From positions 868,001 to 932,000 of the forward strand of contig NZ_FYFA01000002.1 in assembly GCF_900188435.1 (NCBI RefSeq): a stretch of DNA of 64,000 nt. Reading direction: 5' to 3'. The stretch comes from Marinobacter sp. es.048. Lineage in GTDB: Bacteria; Pseudomonadota; Gammaproteobacteria; Pseudomonadales; Oleiphilaceae. Of this stretch, positions 46,664-57,094 are shown piece by piece. The notes beneath the pieces were generated by a model. That model was not told the DNA's origin. It saw only the letters and a list, made by a program, of their open reading frames with translations, and searched no databases. The position numbers and the translations under genes are program-made. Position 1 is the stretch's first letter. The number at the start of each line of letters is the position of its first letter.

Positions 46664-47845
46664 TCAGATCAATTCAATAGCAACGGCCGTACCTTCGCCA
46701 CCACCAATGCACAACGAAGCCACACCACGCTTCAGGCCACGCTGTTTCAGGGCATTCATCAGGGTAACAATGATCCGCGAACCGGAAGAACCGATCGGGT
46801 GCCCCAGGGCACAGGCGCCGCCGTGGACGTTGACCTTTTCGGCCGGAAGCTTGAGCTCATTAATCGCCGCCAGGGTCACCACGGCGAAGGCTTCGTTGAT
46901 CTCGAAGAGATCCACATCGTCCACGGTCCAGCCTGCTTTCTTGAGCACCTTCTCGATGGAACCGATGGGCGCCAGAGTGAACTCGGCCGGCAGTCGGGCA
47001 TGAGTGGCGTGGGCCACGATGCGGGCCTGAGGTGTCAGGCCACGGGCGTCGGCTTCGGCGGCGGAGGCCAGCACAAGGGCGGAGGCGCCGTCACTGATGG
47101 AACTGGAGTTGGCCGCAGTCACAGAACCGTCTTTGGCAAAGGCCGGTTTCAGGTGCGGGATTTTCTCCGGTTTGGCGTTGCCCGGCTGCTCGTCGGTGTC
47201 GACTTCGGTGTCACCGCCGCGACCAGATACGGTTACCGGAACAATCTCGTCACGGAACCAGCCGTTTTCGATGGCCGCCAGGGATTTCTGCAGGGAACCA
47301 ATGGCGAATTCGTCCATGGCCTGGCGGCTAATGTCGTACTTGTCAGCGGTACGCTGGGCGAAGACGCCCATCAGGCCGCCTTCGTAGGCGTCTTCCAGGC
47401 CGTCCAGAAACATACTGTCCATCACCTGGCCGTGGCCCATGCGCATGCCGCTACGGGCTTTGGGCAGCAGGTACGGTGCCTGGCTCATGTTTTCCATACC
47501 GCCGGCAATCATGATGTTGTTGGTGCCGGCCTTGATCTGGTCGTGGGCCATGATCACGGCCTGCATGCCGGAGCCGCACATCTTGTTGATGGTGGTGCAG
47601 CCGGAGCTATCCGGAATTCCAGAGGCGCGCGAGGCCTGGCGGGCCGGGGCCTGGCCCAGGCCGGCAGGCAGTACGCAGCCCATGATCACTTCCTGGACAT
47701 CTGCCGGCTGAAGACCGGAGCGCTCAATAGCCGCCTTGATGGAGATGGCGCCAAGATCCGGGGAGCGCACGGAGCTCAGTGAGCCCATCATGCCGCCCAT
47801 CGGGGTTCGGGCTGATCCTGCGATGACTACGTCGTTGTTGCTCAT
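46664..47845 (-). CDS. acetyl-CoA C-acyltransferase (thiolase)
   Basis: A 393-residue thiolase that cleaves a 3-ketoacyl-CoA with CoA, releasing acetyl-CoA. The acyl-carrying cysteine is C90 in INKMCGSGMQ; the other active-site motifs EINEAFAVVT, GGACALGHPIGSSG and SLCIGGGEGTA are intact. It is the last gene of a minus-strand operon with an acyl-CoA dehydrogenase and an HSD10-like dehydrogenase, which together suit 2-methylacetoacetyl-CoA cleavage in isoleucine breakdown. That substrate is inferred from context. Start at 47845 has GAGGA upstream. Confidence 0.94.
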   Translation of the reverse strand: MSNNDVVIAGSARTPMGGMMGSLSSVRSPDLGAISIKAAIERSGLQPADVQEVIMGCVLPAGLGQAPARQASRASGIPDSSGCTTINKMCGSGMQAVIMAHDQIKAGTNNIMIAGGMENMSQAPYLLPKARSGMRMGHGQVMDSMFLDGLEDAYEGGLMGVFAQRTADKYDISRQAMDEFAIGSLQKSLAAIENGWFRDEIVPVTVSGRGGDTEVDTDEQPGNAKPEKIPHLKPAFAKDGSVTAANSSSISDGASALVLASAAEADARGLTPQARIVAHATHARLPAEFTLAPIGSIEKVLKKAGWTVDDVDLFEINEAFAVVTLAAINELKLPAEKVNVHGGACALGHPIGSSGSRIIVTLMNALKQRGLKRGVASLCIGGGEGTAVAIELI

Positions 47846-47861
47846 GGTTTTCCTCACTTAA

Positions 47862-49013
47862 TCAGGCTTTGCCCAGCACAGAGCGGGCAATAATTTCTTT
47901 CATGACTTCCGAGGTGCCGCCATAAATGCGCTGCACCCTGGCGTCGATAAAGGCCCGCGAAATCGGGTATTCGGTGGTGTAACCGTACCCGCCAAACAAC
48001 TGCAGGCAGCCATCGGCCACGCGGCACTGCATTTCGGTGGCGCTGTACTTGGCCATGGAGGCGGTCGGCGCATCGAGTTCGCCGAGGTCGTAGTGGTCGA
48101 TGCACTGGTCCACGAACGCCTTGTTAACCCGGTAGTCGGTTTCCATGCGGGCGATCTCGAAACGGGTGTTTTGAAGTTGGGCCAGTTTCTGGCCGAACAG
48201 TTCCCGCTCCTGGGCATAGGCGATGGTCAGGTCCAGGGAGCCACGGGCGGCAGCTACGCCGAGGGCACCGATCACCAGACGTTCCCGGGGCAGTTCCTTC
48301 ATCAGGTAAACAAAACCCTGCCCCTCTTCACCAAGAAGCGCAGACGCCGGGATGCGCATGTCGGAGAAGAACAGCTCGGAGGTATCCCCGGAATGCTGGC
48401 CGATCTTGTCCAGGTTGCGGCCTTTGCTATAGCCCGGCAATGAAGTATCCACCAGGAACAGGCTGATGCCGCGGGCGCCGGCTTTCGGGTCGGTTTTCGC
48501 GGCGACGATGACCATGTCGGCGTGCTGACCGTTGGTGATGAAGGTCTTGGAGCCGTTCAGGATATAGTCATCGCCATCTTTCACCGCACTGGTGCGGATG
48601 GCCTGCAGATCACTGCCGGCGCCGGGCTCGGTCATGGCGATGGCGCCAACAGCCTCACCAGAGACCAGCTTGGGCAGCCACTGCTGCCGTTGTTCTTCAT
48701 TACCCATGTGGCTCAGATAGGGAGCCACAATGTCCGAGTGCACCATCACGTTAGTAGAAAGCGCGCCGAATCCCATGCGGGCAAGCTCCTCACCCACCAC
48801 AACAGAGAACTGGAAAGGCGCGCCGATGCCGCCCCACTCTTCGGGCACATCCACACACAGCATCCCGGCGTTGCCCAGAGTGTTCCAGAGCTCGCGAGGC
48901 ACCAGCCCGGACTTCTCCCAGGCTTCGTAGTGCGGCGTCACTTCCTTTTCCAGGACCTTGATGACGGAGTCCCGGAACATCGCCAGTTCTTCTTTATCAA
49001 CGGACACGGTCAT
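47862..49013 (-). CDS. acyl-CoA dehydrogenase
   Basis: A 383-residue FAD enzyme that makes the alpha,beta double bond in an acyl-CoA and passes electrons to ETF. Signature motifs are AIAMTEPGAGSDLQAI, FITNGQHADMVI and the C-terminal QLFGGYGYTTEYPISRAFIDARV. The operon position between the HSD10-like dehydrogenase and thiolase suggests a short branched-chain substrate such as 2-methylbutanoyl-CoA. The start at 49013 has GCAGGAGA immediately upstream; ATG at 49028 is less well placed. Probably controlled from the LiuR site at 49854. Confidence 0.94.
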   Translation of the reverse strand: MTVSVDKEELAMFRDSVIKVLEKEVTPHYEAWEKSGLVPRELWNTLGNAGMLCVDVPEEWGGIGAPFQFSVVVGEELARMGFGALSTNVMVHSDIVAPYLSHMGNEEQRQQWLPKLVSGEAVGAIAMTEPGAGSDLQAIRTSAVKDGDDYILNGSKTFITNGQHADMVIVAAKTDPKAGARGISLFLVDTSLPGYSKGRNLDKIGQHSGDTSELFFSDMRIPASALLGEEGQGFVYLMKELPRERLVIGALGVAAARGSLDLTIAYAQERELFGQKLAQLQNTRFEIARMETDYRVNKAFVDQCIDHYDLGELDAPTASMAKYSATEMQCRVADGCLQLFGGYGYTTEYPISRAFIDARVQRIYGGTSEVMKEIIARSVLGKA

Positions 49014-49037
49014 GTATGTCTCCTGCAACTGAATGCT

Positions 49038-49799
49038 TTACTTGGGCGCCATGCGAAGCGCGCAGTCCAGACGAATCACTTCGCCATTGAGAATCGGGTT
49101 GCGCACCATCTGGTCCACCATCATGCCGAACTCTTCCGGCTTGCCGAGGCGCTTCGGGAACGGCAGCGTGGCTGCCAGGCTTTCCTGAACTTCCTCGGGC
49201 ATACCCGCCATCATGGGCGTCATGAACAGGCCCGGTGCAATCGTATTTACACGGATGCCTTCGCGAGCCAACTCACGGGCCGACTGCAGGGTTAGCGATA
49301 CCACACCGCCCTTGGACGCACTGTAGGCAGCCTGGCCAATCTGGCCCTCGTACGCAGCCACTGAAGCCGTATTTATAATCACACCGCGCTCGCCATCGGC
49401 GTTCGGTTCACGCTGGGCCATGTCCGCCGCTGCCAGCCGCAGAATGTTAAAGGTACCAATCAGGTTGACCTGAATAACCTTGCTGAAGTTCTCCAGGGGC
49501 ATCACGCCCTCGCGGCCCAGAATCTTCGAGGCCGTGGCAATGCCGGCACAGTTCACGGCAATACCGCAGGGGCCATGGGCCTCCCGGGCGGCATTAATGG
49601 CCGCTTCGGCGCTGTCGGGGGAGCTTACGTCACACTCAAGGAAAATCCCGCCGATGTCCTCGGCCACCTTGCGGCCTTGCTCCTTCTGCAGATCCAGGAT
49701 CGCCACCTTGCATCCGGATGCCGCCAGTGCGCGGGCCGCACCCTCGCCCAGTCCGGAAGCACCGCCTGTTACAATTGCTGCCACATTTTTGAATTCCAT
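49038..49799 (-). CDS. HSD10-like short-chain 3-hydroxyacyl-CoA dehydrogenase
   Basis: A 253-residue SDR. NAD-binding [10 protein letters not shown] is at 11-20 and the catalytic set is S146, Y159 and K163 ([21 protein letters not shown] in two blocks). The [20 protein letters not shown] region and the C-terminus closely resemble mitochondrial HSD17B10, which oxidises 2-methyl-3-hydroxybutanoyl-CoA in isoleucine catabolism. It is the first gene of the minus-strand operon and lies 55 bases from the LiuR palindrome, facing liuR. Confidence 0.93.
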   Translation of the reverse strand: MEFKNVAAIVTGGASGLGEGAARALAASGCKVAILDLQKEQGRKVAEDIGGIFLECDVSSPDSAEAAINAAREAHGPCGIAVNCAGIATASKILGREGVMPLENFSKVIQVNLIGTFNILRLAAADMAQREPNADGERGVIINTASVAAYEGQIGQAAYSASKGGVVSLTLQSARELAREGIRVNTIAPGLFMTPMMAGMPEEVQESLAATLPFPKRLGKPEEFGMMVDQMVRNPILNGEVIRLDCALRMAPK

Positions 49800-49853
49800 C
49801 GTTCATTCCCCTTTTCAGGATTCTGTTCGCTAAAAATCGGACCCTAAAACTAC

Positions 49854-49869
49854 TTTACGTTTACGTAAA
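49854..49869. promoter_or_regulatory. LiuR operator between divergent catabolic operons
   Basis: TTTACGTTTACGTAAA has perfect TTTACGT/ACGTAAA arms. It lies midway in the 104-base gap, about 55 bases from the HSD10-like start and 35 from liuR. Its form and place match the MerR-type LiuR operator known from proteobacterial branched-chain acyl-CoA regulons. Confidence 0.8.
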
Positions 49870-49903
49870 CTTTATCTAACCTAAGTCTAAAAAGGAAATC
49901 CCA

Positions 49904-50347
49904 ATGGACATTAAACAGACATACAGCATCAGCGAGCTCGCCAAAGAGTTCGACGTGACAACCCGGAGCATTCGTTTCTATGAGGATCAGGAGCTGCTCA
50001 GGCCCACGCGGCGCGGGCAGACACGGATCTTCAGTTCGAAGGATCGGGTGCGTCTGAAGCTTATTCTCCGCGGTAAGCGAATGGGATTTTCCCTGGCGGA
50101 AACCAAAGAATTATTCGACCTGTGGGACGAAACCCTCAGCGGCAATGAAAAACAACTGCTGAAGATGCTGACCATCCTGGAAAACAAACGGGCTCAGCTG
50201 GAACAACAGAAAAACGACATTGCCCAGGCAGAAATGGAAATGGATACAGCCGAAGCCCGGTGCCGAGAGGCCCTGGCCGAGCTCCAGAAGAAAAAGAAAC
50301 AGCAGGCCCCGGCCAACGAAGAAGCCAGGCAGACCGCTGAACACTAA
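49904..50347 (+). CDS. liuR: MerR-family regulator LiuR
   Basis: A 147-residue MerR-type regulator. The N-terminal winged helix (YSISELAKEFDVTTRSIRFYEDQELL) and RGQTRIFSSKDRVRLKLILRGKRMGFS are typical, seen in blocks, and a long dimerisation helix follows. The C-terminal region is rich in Lys, Gln and Glu and has no metal-binding cysteines, unlike metal sensors. It heads the liuABCDE operon, and its operator-like palindrome lies 35 bases upstream, so autoregulation is likely. AAAGGAAA precedes the start. Confidence 0.94.
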   Translation: MDIKQTYSISELAKEFDVTTRSIRFYEDQELLRPTRRGQTRIFSSKDRVRLKLILRGKRMGFSLAETKELFDLWDETLSGNEKQLLKMLTILENKRAQLEQQKNDIAQAEMEMDTAEARCREALAELQKKKKQQAPANEEARQTAEH

Positions 50348-50372
50348 TGATAGAAATCAAAGGTAGCCAACG

Positions 50373-51542
50373 ATGAAATCACAATACTCAGAGCTCAACT
50401 TCGGCCTCGGCGAAACCCTCGATATGCTCCGCGAGCAGATCAACGGCTTTGCTGCTTCCGAAATCGCACCCCGCGCCGAGGAAATTGACCGCAACAACGA
50501 GTTCCCCATGGACCTGTGGCGGAAAATGGGCGACATGGGCCTACTGGGTATTACCGTGAGCGAAGAATACGGCGGCTCCGACATGGGCTACCTGGCGCAC
50601 GTGATCGCCATGGAAGAAATCAGCCGTGCCTCCGCCTCCGTTGGCCTATCCTACGGTGCCCACTCCAACCTGTGTGTGAACCAGATTCACCGCAACGGCA
50701 CCGAAGAACAGAAACAGAAATACCTGCCGAAGCTCGTCAGCGGCGAGCACATTGGCGCTCTGGCCATGTCCGAGCCCAACGCCGGCTCCGACGTCATCTC
50801 CATGAAACTGACCGCCAAAGATGAAGGTGACCACTACCTCCTCAACGGCAACAAAATGTGGATCACCAACGGTCCGGATGCGAACACCTACGTCATCTAC
50901 GCCAAAACCGACACCTCCGCCGGCTCCAGGGGCGTGACCGCCTTCATCGTGGAGCGCGACGCCCCGGGCTTCAGCCGCCACCAGAAACTCGACAAACTCG
51001 GCATGCGCGGCTCCAACACCTGTGAACTGGTCTTCCAGGACTGCAAAGTACCCAAGGAAAACGTCCTGGGTGGTGTTGGCAACGGCGCCAAAGTCCTCAT
51101 GAGCGGCCTCGACTACGAGCGCCTGGTTCTCTCTGGCGGCCCGCTGGGCATCATGCAAGCAGCTATGGACGTGGTCGTACCTTACATCCGCGAGCGCAAG
51201 CAGTTCGGCCAGGCCATCGGTGAATTCGAACTGGTCCAGGGCAAAGTCGCCGACATGTACACCTGGATGAACACCGCCAAGTCCTACGTCTACATGGTTG
51301 CCATGTCTGCCGACCGTGGCGCGGAAACCACCCGTAAAGACGCCGCCGGCGCGATCCTCTACTCCGCCGAAATGGCCACGAAAATCGCCCTGGACGCCAT
51401 CCAGCTGCTCGGCGGTAACGGTTACATCAACGAATACCCGACAGGCCGCCTGCTGCGGGACGCCAAGCTATATGAGATCGGTGCCGGAACGTCCGAGATT
51501 CGTCGGATGCTGATCGGTCGTGAGCTGTACCTGAACAAATAA
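50373..51542 (+). CDS. liuA: isovaleryl-CoA dehydrogenase
   Basis: A 389-residue flavoprotein acyl-CoA dehydrogenase that oxidises isovaleryl-CoA to 3-methylcrotonyl-CoA in leucine breakdown. Motifs [18 protein letters not shown] and [18 protein letters not shown] are typical of IVD, and [19 protein letters not shown] contains the glutamate expected as catalytic base in the isovaleryl-CoA group. The C-terminal [22 protein letters not shown] is complete. First structural gene after liuR (25 bases). A branched hairpin repeat separates it from liuB. Confidence 0.97.
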   Translation: MKSQYSELNFGLGETLDMLREQINGFAASEIAPRAEEIDRNNEFPMDLWRKMGDMGLLGITVSEEYGGSDMGYLAHVIAMEEISRASASVGLSYGAHSNLCVNQIHRNGTEEQKQKYLPKLVSGEHIGALAMSEPNAGSDVISMKLTAKDEGDHYLLNGNKMWITNGPDANTYVIYAKTDTSAGSRGVTAFIVERDAPGFSRHQKLDKLGMRGSNTCELVFQDCKVPKENVLGGVGNGAKVLMSGLDYERLVLSGGPLGIMQAAMDVVVPYIRERKQFGQAIGEFELVQGKVADMYTWMNTAKSYVYMVAMSADRGAETTRKDAAGAILYSAEMATKIALDAIQLLGGNGYINEYPTGRLLRDAKLYEIGAGTSEIRRMLIGRELYLNK

Positions 51543-51613
51543 CGCGCAGCTTCAAGCCAGTAGCCGTCCTCAGCCGTTTAAGCCGGGGAAGGCTTGCACC
51601 CAAAGTACAACGA

Positions 51614-51721
51614 GGGACTGGCAGGGTGTCTTTCCGGGAATGTCGGCGGCCATGGATGGCCGACGTCAAGCGCACATGGATGTGCTCGTAGCGGTTCCCG
51701 GAAAGATTCCCTGCCAGTCCC
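51614..51721. repeat. branched (three-stem) inverted repeat between liuA and liuB
   Basis: GGGACTGGCAGGG at 51614-51626 pairs with CCCTGCCAGTCCC at 51709-51721, and after a 2-base bulge on each side TCTTTCCGGGAA at 51629-51640 pairs with TTCCCGGAAAGA at 51695-51706, giving 25 perfect base pairs. Inside are two further hairpins, GGCCAT-GG-ATGGCC and GCACAT-GG-ATGTGC (near 51672-51685), both capped by GG. The folded form is a cloverleaf-like cruciform. It fills most of the 207-base gap, which has no gene. Confidence 0.88.
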
Positions 51722-51749
51722 GCCGCCCCGAACCTCGAGGCCCGAAAAA

Positions 51750-53357
51750 ATGACAATACTTCAAAGCAAGATTAATCCCAGGTCCGAAGAGTTCCAGGCC
51801 AACCAGGAATCCATGGCCCAGGCCGTAGCCGACCTGCGCGACAAAGTTTCCACCATCCAGCAAGGCGGCGGCCCCTCCTACCAGGAGCGCCACATCGCCC
51901 GTGGCAAGCTGCTCCCCAGAGAGCGCATCAACCGCCTCCTGGACGACGGCTCCCCGTTCCTGGAAATCGGCCAGTTCGCCGCCTACAACGTCTACGATGA
52001 AGAAGTCCCCGCTGCTGGCGTGATCGCCGGCGTGGGCCGCGTCTCCGGCACCGAATGCATGATCATTGCCAACGACGCCACCGTAAAAGGCGGCAGCTAC
52101 TACCCGCTGACCGTCAAGAAACACCTGCGAGCCCAGGAAATCGCCCTGCAGAACCGCCTGCCGTGCATCTATCTGGTCGACTCCGGCGGCGCCAACCTGC
52201 CCCGCCAGGACGAAGTCTTCCCGGATCGTGACCACTTCGGCCGTATCTTCTACAACCAGGCCCGCATGTCTGCCGACGACATCCCCCAGATCGCCGTCGT
52301 CATGGGCCTGTGCACCGCCGGTGGCGCCTACGTGCCCGCCATGGCCGACGAATCCATCATCGTCCGCAACCAGGGCACCATCTTCCTGGCTGGCCCGCCG
52401 CTGGTGAAAGCCGCCACCGGTGAAGTAGTGACCGCCGAAGACCTCGGTGGCGCCGACGTACACTGTAAAATCTCCGGTGTTGCCGACCATTATGCCGAGA
52501 ACGACGCCCACGCCCTGGAAATCGCCCGGCGCAGCGTCTCCAACCTCAACCGTCGCAAGCCAACGGATGTGGAAATCCGCAAACCCAGGGCACCACTGTA
52601 CGACGCCGAAGAAATCTACGGCATCGTTGGCTCCGACCTGCGCAAGCAGTTCGACGTGCGTGATGTTATCGCCCGCACCGTCGACGGTTCCGAGTTTGAC
52701 GAATTCAAACGCTACTACGGCCAGACCCTGGTCACCGGCTTTGCCCATATTCACGGCTACCCGGTGGGCATCATCGCCAACAACGGCATCCTGTTCAGCG
52801 AAGCCGCCCAGAAAGGCGCCCACTTCGTTGAATTGTGCTGCCAGCGCAACATCCCGTTGCTGTTCCTGCAGAATATCACCGGGTTCATGGTTGGCCAGAA
52901 ATACGAATCCGAAGGCATCGCCAAGCACGGCGCCAAGATGGTCATGGCCGTGGCCTGTGCCAACGTGCCCAAGATCACCGTGCTGATTGGTGGCTCCTTC
53001 GGCGCGGGCAACTACGGCATGTGCGGCCGCGCCTACAGCCCGGATTTCCTCTGGATGTGGCCGAACGCCCGCATCTCGGTGATGGGTGGCGAGCAGGCCG
53101 CCGGCGTTATGGCCACCGTTCGCCGTGAAGGCATGGAGCGCAAGGGCCAGGAATGGAGCGCCGAAGAAGAGGCTGAATTCAAGAAGCCGATCATCGACAC
53201 CTACGAACACCAGGGCCACCCGTACTACGCCAGTGCCCGCCTCTGGGACGACGGCGTCATCGACCCGGCCCAGACCCGGGAAGTGGTTGCCCTGAGCCTG
53301 TCTGCCACCCTTAACCGACCCGCCAAGCCAACACGCTTTGGCGTGTTCCGGATGTAA
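51750..53357 (+). CDS. liuB: methylcrotonyl-CoA carboxylase, carboxyltransferase (beta) subunit
   Basis: A 535-residue carboxyltransferase that moves CO2 from biotin on LiuD to 3-methylcrotonyl-CoA. N- and C-terminal crotonase-like halves are present ([20 protein letters not shown] and [18 protein letters not shown] in the second half, followed by [20 protein letters not shown]). These sequences distinguish MCC from propionyl-CoA carboxylase. Start at 51750 ([15 protein letters not shown]) has GAGG 10 bases upstream; the open frame upstream runs through the hairpin repeat and is not coding. liuC follows after 14 bases. Confidence 0.97.
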   Translation: MTILQSKINPRSEEFQANQESMAQAVADLRDKVSTIQQGGGPSYQERHIARGKLLPRERINRLLDDGSPFLEIGQFAAYNVYDEEVPAAGVIAGVGRVSGTECMIIANDATVKGGSYYPLTVKKHLRAQEIALQNRLPCIYLVDSGGANLPRQDEVFPDRDHFGRIFYNQARMSADDIPQIAVVMGLCTAGGAYVPAMADESIIVRNQGTIFLAGPPLVKAATGEVVTAEDLGGADVHCKISGVADHYAENDAHALEIARRSVSNLNRRKPTDVEIRKPRAPLYDAEEIYGIVGSDLRKQFDVRDVIARTVDGSEFDEFKRYYGQTLVTGFAHIHGYPVGIIANNGILFSEAAQKGAHFVELCCQRNIPLLFLQNITGFMVGQKYESEGIAKHGAKMVMAVACANVPKITVLIGGSFGAGNYGMCGRAYSPDFLWMWPNARISVMGGEQAAGVMATVRREGMERKGQEWSAEEEAEFKKPIIDTYEHQGHPYYASARLWDDGVIDPAQTREVVALSLSATLNRPAKPTRFGVFRM

Positions 53358-53371
53358 TCGGGGAGACTGAC

Positions 53372-54178
53372 ATGACAGACAACGAATCCGCAGTTCTGCT
53401 CAAACGTCGCGACGAAGGCATTGCCGAGGTGGTTCTCAACCGCCCTGACAAACGCAACGCCTTTGACGACGTGATCATCCAGCAGCTGATCAGCACCCTC
53501 ACCGAGGTGAATGCCGACAACAGCGTGAAGGTCGTCATCCTGCGCTCCGAAGGCAAGCACTTCTCCGCCGGGGCCGACCTTGGCTGGATGCGTCGTATGG
53601 CCGAGAACTCCCACCAGGAAAACCTGGACGATTCCCGGGAACTGGCGCGACTGATGAACGTGCTCAACCACCTGTCCAAGCCGGTGATCGGCCTGGTACA
53701 GGGCGCTGCCTTCGGTGGCGCGGTGGGCCTTGCCGCCTGCTGCGACATCGTCATCGCCACCGAGAAATCCAGCTTCTGCCTCAGCGAAGTGAAGCTGGGC
53801 CTGATTCCGGCCGTGATCAGTCCCTACGTGGTGCGCGCCATCGGCGAGCGCCAGGCCCGGCGGTACTTCATCTCCGCCGAAGTATTCACCGCCAAGCAGG
53901 CTCAGGAATACGGCCTCGTACACATCGTCTGTGACGATGTCGATGCCATGGAAGCCCGCTGCAACGAGATGCTCCAGCAACTGGCCATGAACGGGCCCGA
54001 GGCCATGAAAGCCGCCAAGGACCTGGTATTCGCCGTCAGCCACAAGCCCATCAACGACGACGTGATTGACGACACCGCACACCGCATCGCGGATATCCGG
54101 GTGGGTGAAGAAGGGCAGGAAGGGCTCAGCGCCTTCCTGAACAAGCGCAAGGCCAACTGGGTTCCGGAGGAAGAATAA
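53372..54178 (+). CDS. liuC: methylglutaconyl-CoA hydratase
   Basis: A 268-residue crotonase-fold enzyme that hydrates 3-methylglutaconyl-CoA to HMG-CoA. The oxyanion motif SEGKHFSAGADLGWMRRM and the catalytic region GAAFGGAVGLAACCDIVIA are typical; ADLGWM followed by MRRMAENS is characteristic of LiuC/AUH-type hydratases. It lies between liuB and liuD with 2 bases to the latter, so all three are translated from one message. Confidence 0.95.
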   Translation: MTDNESAVLLKRRDEGIAEVVLNRPDKRNAFDDVIIQQLISTLTEVNADNSVKVVILRSEGKHFSAGADLGWMRRMAENSHQENLDDSRELARLMNVLNHLSKPVIGLVQGAAFGGAVGLAACCDIVIATEKSSFCLSEVKLGLIPAVISPYVVRAIGERQARRYFISAEVFTAKQAQEYGLVHIVCDDVDAMEARCNEMLQQLAMNGPEAMKAAKDLVFAVSHKPINDDVIDDTAHRIADIRVGEEGQEGLSAFLNKRKANWVPEEE

Positions 54179-54180
54179 CA

Positions 54181-56175
54181 ATGTTCAGCAAGATACTGAT
54201 CGCCAACCGGGGCGAAATCGCCTGCCGGATCATACAAACCGCCCACCGCATGGGCATTCGCGTCGTCGCCGTCTATTCCGAGGCCGACGCCAATGCACGG
54301 CACGTGGCCATGGCTGACGAAGCCTTCCACATCGGCCCCGCACCCAGCTCCGAGAGCTACCTGCGGGCCGAAAAGATCATCGAGATTGCCAAAAAGAGCG
54401 GTGCCCAGGCCATCCACCCGGGTTACGGTTTCCTGTCGGAAAACACCGGGTTTGCCGAAGCCTGTGAAGCCAACAACATCGTATTTATTGGCCCGCCCTC
54501 CTCGGCCATCGCTGCCATGGGCTCCAAGTCCGCGGCCAAGGCCATCATGGAAAAGGCCGGCGTGCCGCTGGTGCCCGGTTACCACGGCGACGACCAGTCG
54601 GTAGAAACCCTGCGGGCCGAAGCCGAGAAATGCGGCTTCCCGCTGCTGCTCAAGGCTGTCGCCGGCGGCGGTGGCAAGGGCATGCGCGTCGTGAACAGCA
54701 TGGACGAGTTTGACGACGCCCTGGCTGCCGCCAAGCGGGAGGCCCAGAACGCGTTCGGCAACCCGGACATGCTGATCGAACGTTACCTGACCCAGCCCCG
54801 GCACGTGGAGATTCAGGTCTTCTGCGACCAGGACGGCAAGGGCGTTTACCTGGCCGAGCGTGACTGTTCTGTGCAGCGCCGCCATCAGAAAGTCCTGGAA
54901 GAAGCCCCGGCCCCGGGCCTGAGCGAAGAAACCCGCAAGGCCATGGGTGAAGCGGCCGTGCGCGCCGCCCAGGCCATCAATTACGTGGGTGCCGGCACCG
55001 TTGAATTCCTGTACGACGTCGACGGTTCCTTCTTCTTCATGGAGATGAACACCCGCCTTCAGGTCGAGCATCCGGTTACCGAAATGGTCACCGGCCAGGA
55101 TCTGGTGGAATGGCAGCTGAAAGTGGCCTGGGGTGATGCCCTGCCGCTGGAACAGTCCCAGGTGAAAACCCGGGGCCACGCTCTGGAAGCGCGGATCTAC
55201 GCCGAAGACCCGGACCAGGACTTCCTGCCGGCCACCGGTAACCTGCGCTACCTGAGCACCCCGGATGAAAGCGCCCATGTGCGTGTCGACACCGGCGTGA
55301 CCGAAGGCGACGACATCAGCATCCACTACGACCCCATGATCGCCAAACTGATCGTGTGGGACGAGACCCGCGACCAGGCCATCAACCGCATGGTTCAGGC
55401 CCTGGAGCACTACCGCATCGCAGGCGTGAAGACCAACATCCGGTTCCTGCACGCCCTGGCAGACGCCCAACCGTTCCGGGAAGCGGAACTGACCACCGGC
55501 TTTATCGACGATCACCGGGAACTGCTGTTCCCGAAATCCAGGCTGGATACCCACAAAGCCCTGGTACTTGCCGCCGGTTTTGTTCTGGAACAGCGCAAAT
55601 CCCGGGAAGTGGTCAGCACCGACCCCTGGTCGCCGTTCGGCCGCCAGAACAGCTGGCGCATGAACTCGGAATTTGCCCAGCCGCTGCAACTGCAGGTGGG
55701 TGAAGAGATTCACGAACTCAAGGTGCTGGAGCGCGACGACCGCTATCAGGTGTATGTTGGCGACAGCGTCTACAACCTCACCGCCCGCCTGGACGACGAT
55801 TACCTGCAGGCCGTCATCAACGGCCATCGCATCAGCATCCACGGCAACCTGCACAACGACCAGTTGGTGCTGTTCTACGAAGGCGACACCTTCAACTGCA
55901 CGGTGTACAAGGAAAGCTACGGCTTCGAGGAAATGGCCGGCGAAGGCAGCCTTGCCGCGCCCATGAACGGCGCCATCGTCGCCGTGCAGGCCAAAGTCGG
56001 TGACAAGGTAACCGCTGGCCAGAGCCTGGTAATCATGGAAGCCATGAAAATGGAACACGCCATCAAGGCCCCGGCCGACGGCGTGGTCACCGAAATCTTC
56101 TTCGCCGAAGGCGACCAGGTTTCCGAAGGTGCCGAACTGATTGCCATTGAAGTAACTGAAGAGGAGGCAGGCTGA
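54181..56175 (+). CDS. liuD: methylcrotonyl-CoA carboxylase, biotin-carrying (alpha) subunit
   Basis: A 664-residue protein combining biotin carboxylase (about 1-450) and biotin carboxyl carrier domain. ATP-grasp motifs include [12 protein letters not shown] and [17 protein letters not shown]. The C-terminal biotinyl domain has EAMKMEH with the modified lysine at K623. It charges biotin with bicarbonate and ATP and works with LiuB. Its TGA overlaps the liuE ATG by one base, and the upstream GAGGAGGCAGG within its last codons serves as the liuE ribosome site. Confidence 0.97.
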   Translation: MFSKILIANRGEIACRIIQTAHRMGIRVVAVYSEADANARHVAMADEAFHIGPAPSSESYLRAEKIIEIAKKSGAQAIHPGYGFLSENTGFAEACEANNIVFIGPPSSAIAAMGSKSAAKAIMEKAGVPLVPGYHGDDQSVETLRAEAEKCGFPLLLKAVAGGGGKGMRVVNSMDEFDDALAAAKREAQNAFGNPDMLIERYLTQPRHVEIQVFCDQDGKGVYLAERDCSVQRRHQKVLEEAPAPGLSEETRKAMGEAAVRAAQAINYVGAGTVEFLYDVDGSFFFMEMNTRLQVEHPVTEMVTGQDLVEWQLKVAWGDALPLEQSQVKTRGHALEARIYAEDPDQDFLPATGNLRYLSTPDESAHVRVDTGVTEGDDISIHYDPMIAKLIVWDETRDQAINRMVQALEHYRIAGVKTNIRFLHALADAQPFREAELTTGFIDDHRELLFPKSRLDTHKALVLAAGFVLEQRKSREVVSTDPWSPFGRQNSWRMNSEFAQPLQLQVGEEIHELKVLERDDRYQVYVGDSVYNLTARLDDDYLQAVINGHRISIHGNLHNDQLVLFYEGDTFNCTVYKESYGFEEMAGEGSLAAPMNGAIVAVQAKVGDKVTAGQSLVIMEAMKMEHAIKAPADGVVTEIFFAEGDQVSEGAELIAIEVTEEEAG

Positions 56176-57080
56176 TGGCCTTTCCCAAACAGGTTCGCCT
56201 GGTTGAGATGAGCCCCCGTGACGGACTCCAGAACGAGCCCGGCCCGGTGATCGCCACCGCCATCAAAACCGGGCTGATCGACCGCCTGGCAGACAGCGGC
56301 CTGAGCCACATCGAGGCCGCCAGCTTTGTGTCCCCGAAATGGGTGCCACAGATGGGCGACGCGGCCGAGGTGATGGCCGGCATCAACCGCAAGGCTGGCG
56401 TTCGCTACTCCGCCCTCACCCCGAACCTCAGAGGGTTTGAAGGAGCACTGGCGGCGAAGGCCGACGAAGTGGCGGTCTTTGGCGCGGCCTCTGAATCCTT
56501 CACCAAAAAGAACATTAACTGCACCATCGCCGAAAGCCTCGAGCGCTTCGCACCGGTAGTGGAAGAAGCCCGCAAACACGGCATTCCCGTGCGCGGCTAC
56601 GTTTCCACGGTCATGGGCTGCCCGTACGAAGGTGACATCGCCCCGGAACAGGTGGCCACCGTGGCCAAGGCCCTGTATGACATGGGCTGCCACGAGATCT
56701 CCCTGGGTGACACCATCGGCGTGGGCACACCCATCAAAGCCAAGCGCATGCTTGAAGCCGTTGCCGCCCAAGTGCCCATGGAAAAACTGGCAGCACATTT
56801 CCATGACACCTACGGGCAGGCACTTGCCAATCTTTATGCAGTGCTGGAAGAAGGCGTCAGCGTCATCGACGCCTCAGTCGCCGGCCTCGGCGGCTGCCCC
56901 TACGCCAAGGGCGCCTCGGGCAACGTCGCTACCGAAGACGTGCTATATCTGCTTAACGGGCTGGGCATCAAAACCGGTGTCGATCTGGAAAAACTGGTCG
57001 TCACCGGCGACTGGATCTGCAATCAGCTGAACCGACACAACGGTTCCAAAGTCGGCCAGGCAATGGGCGGTAACTGTTAA
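56175..57080 (+). CDS. liuE: hydroxymethylglutaryl-CoA lyase
   Basis: A 301-residue TIM-barrel lyase that splits HMG-CoA into acetoacetate and acetyl-CoA, the last leucine-specific step. The start [14 protein letters not shown] contains the Arg-Asp active-site pair, and [21 protein letters not shown] carries the catalytic cysteine loop, seen in blocks. Coupled to liuD through a TGATG overlap. With liuA-D this completes conversion of isovaleryl-CoA to acetoacetate and acetyl-CoA. Confidence 0.97.
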   Translation: MAFPKQVRLVEMSPRDGLQNEPGPVIATAIKTGLIDRLADSGLSHIEAASFVSPKWVPQMGDAAEVMAGINRKAGVRYSALTPNLRGFEGALAAKADEVAVFGAASESFTKKNINCTIAESLERFAPVVEEARKHGIPVRGYVSTVMGCPYEGDIAPEQVATVAKALYDMGCHEISLGDTIGVGTPIKAKRMLEAVAAQVPMEKLAAHFHDTYGQALANLYAVLEEGVSVIDASVAGLGGCPYAKGASGNVATEDVLYLLNGLGIKTGVDLEKLVVTGDWICNQLNRHNGSKVGQAMGGNC

Positions 57081-57094
57081 AACCAGGAGTAATC

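Noticed and set aside
51666..53219. Long open frame antisense to liuB
   Set aside because: Same codon-bias shadow; begins within the hairpin repeat.
53902..56058. Long open frame antisense to liuC-liuD (over 700 codons)
   Set aside because: Shadow of strong G/C third-position codon bias in liuC and liuD; no ribosome site and a low-complexity product.
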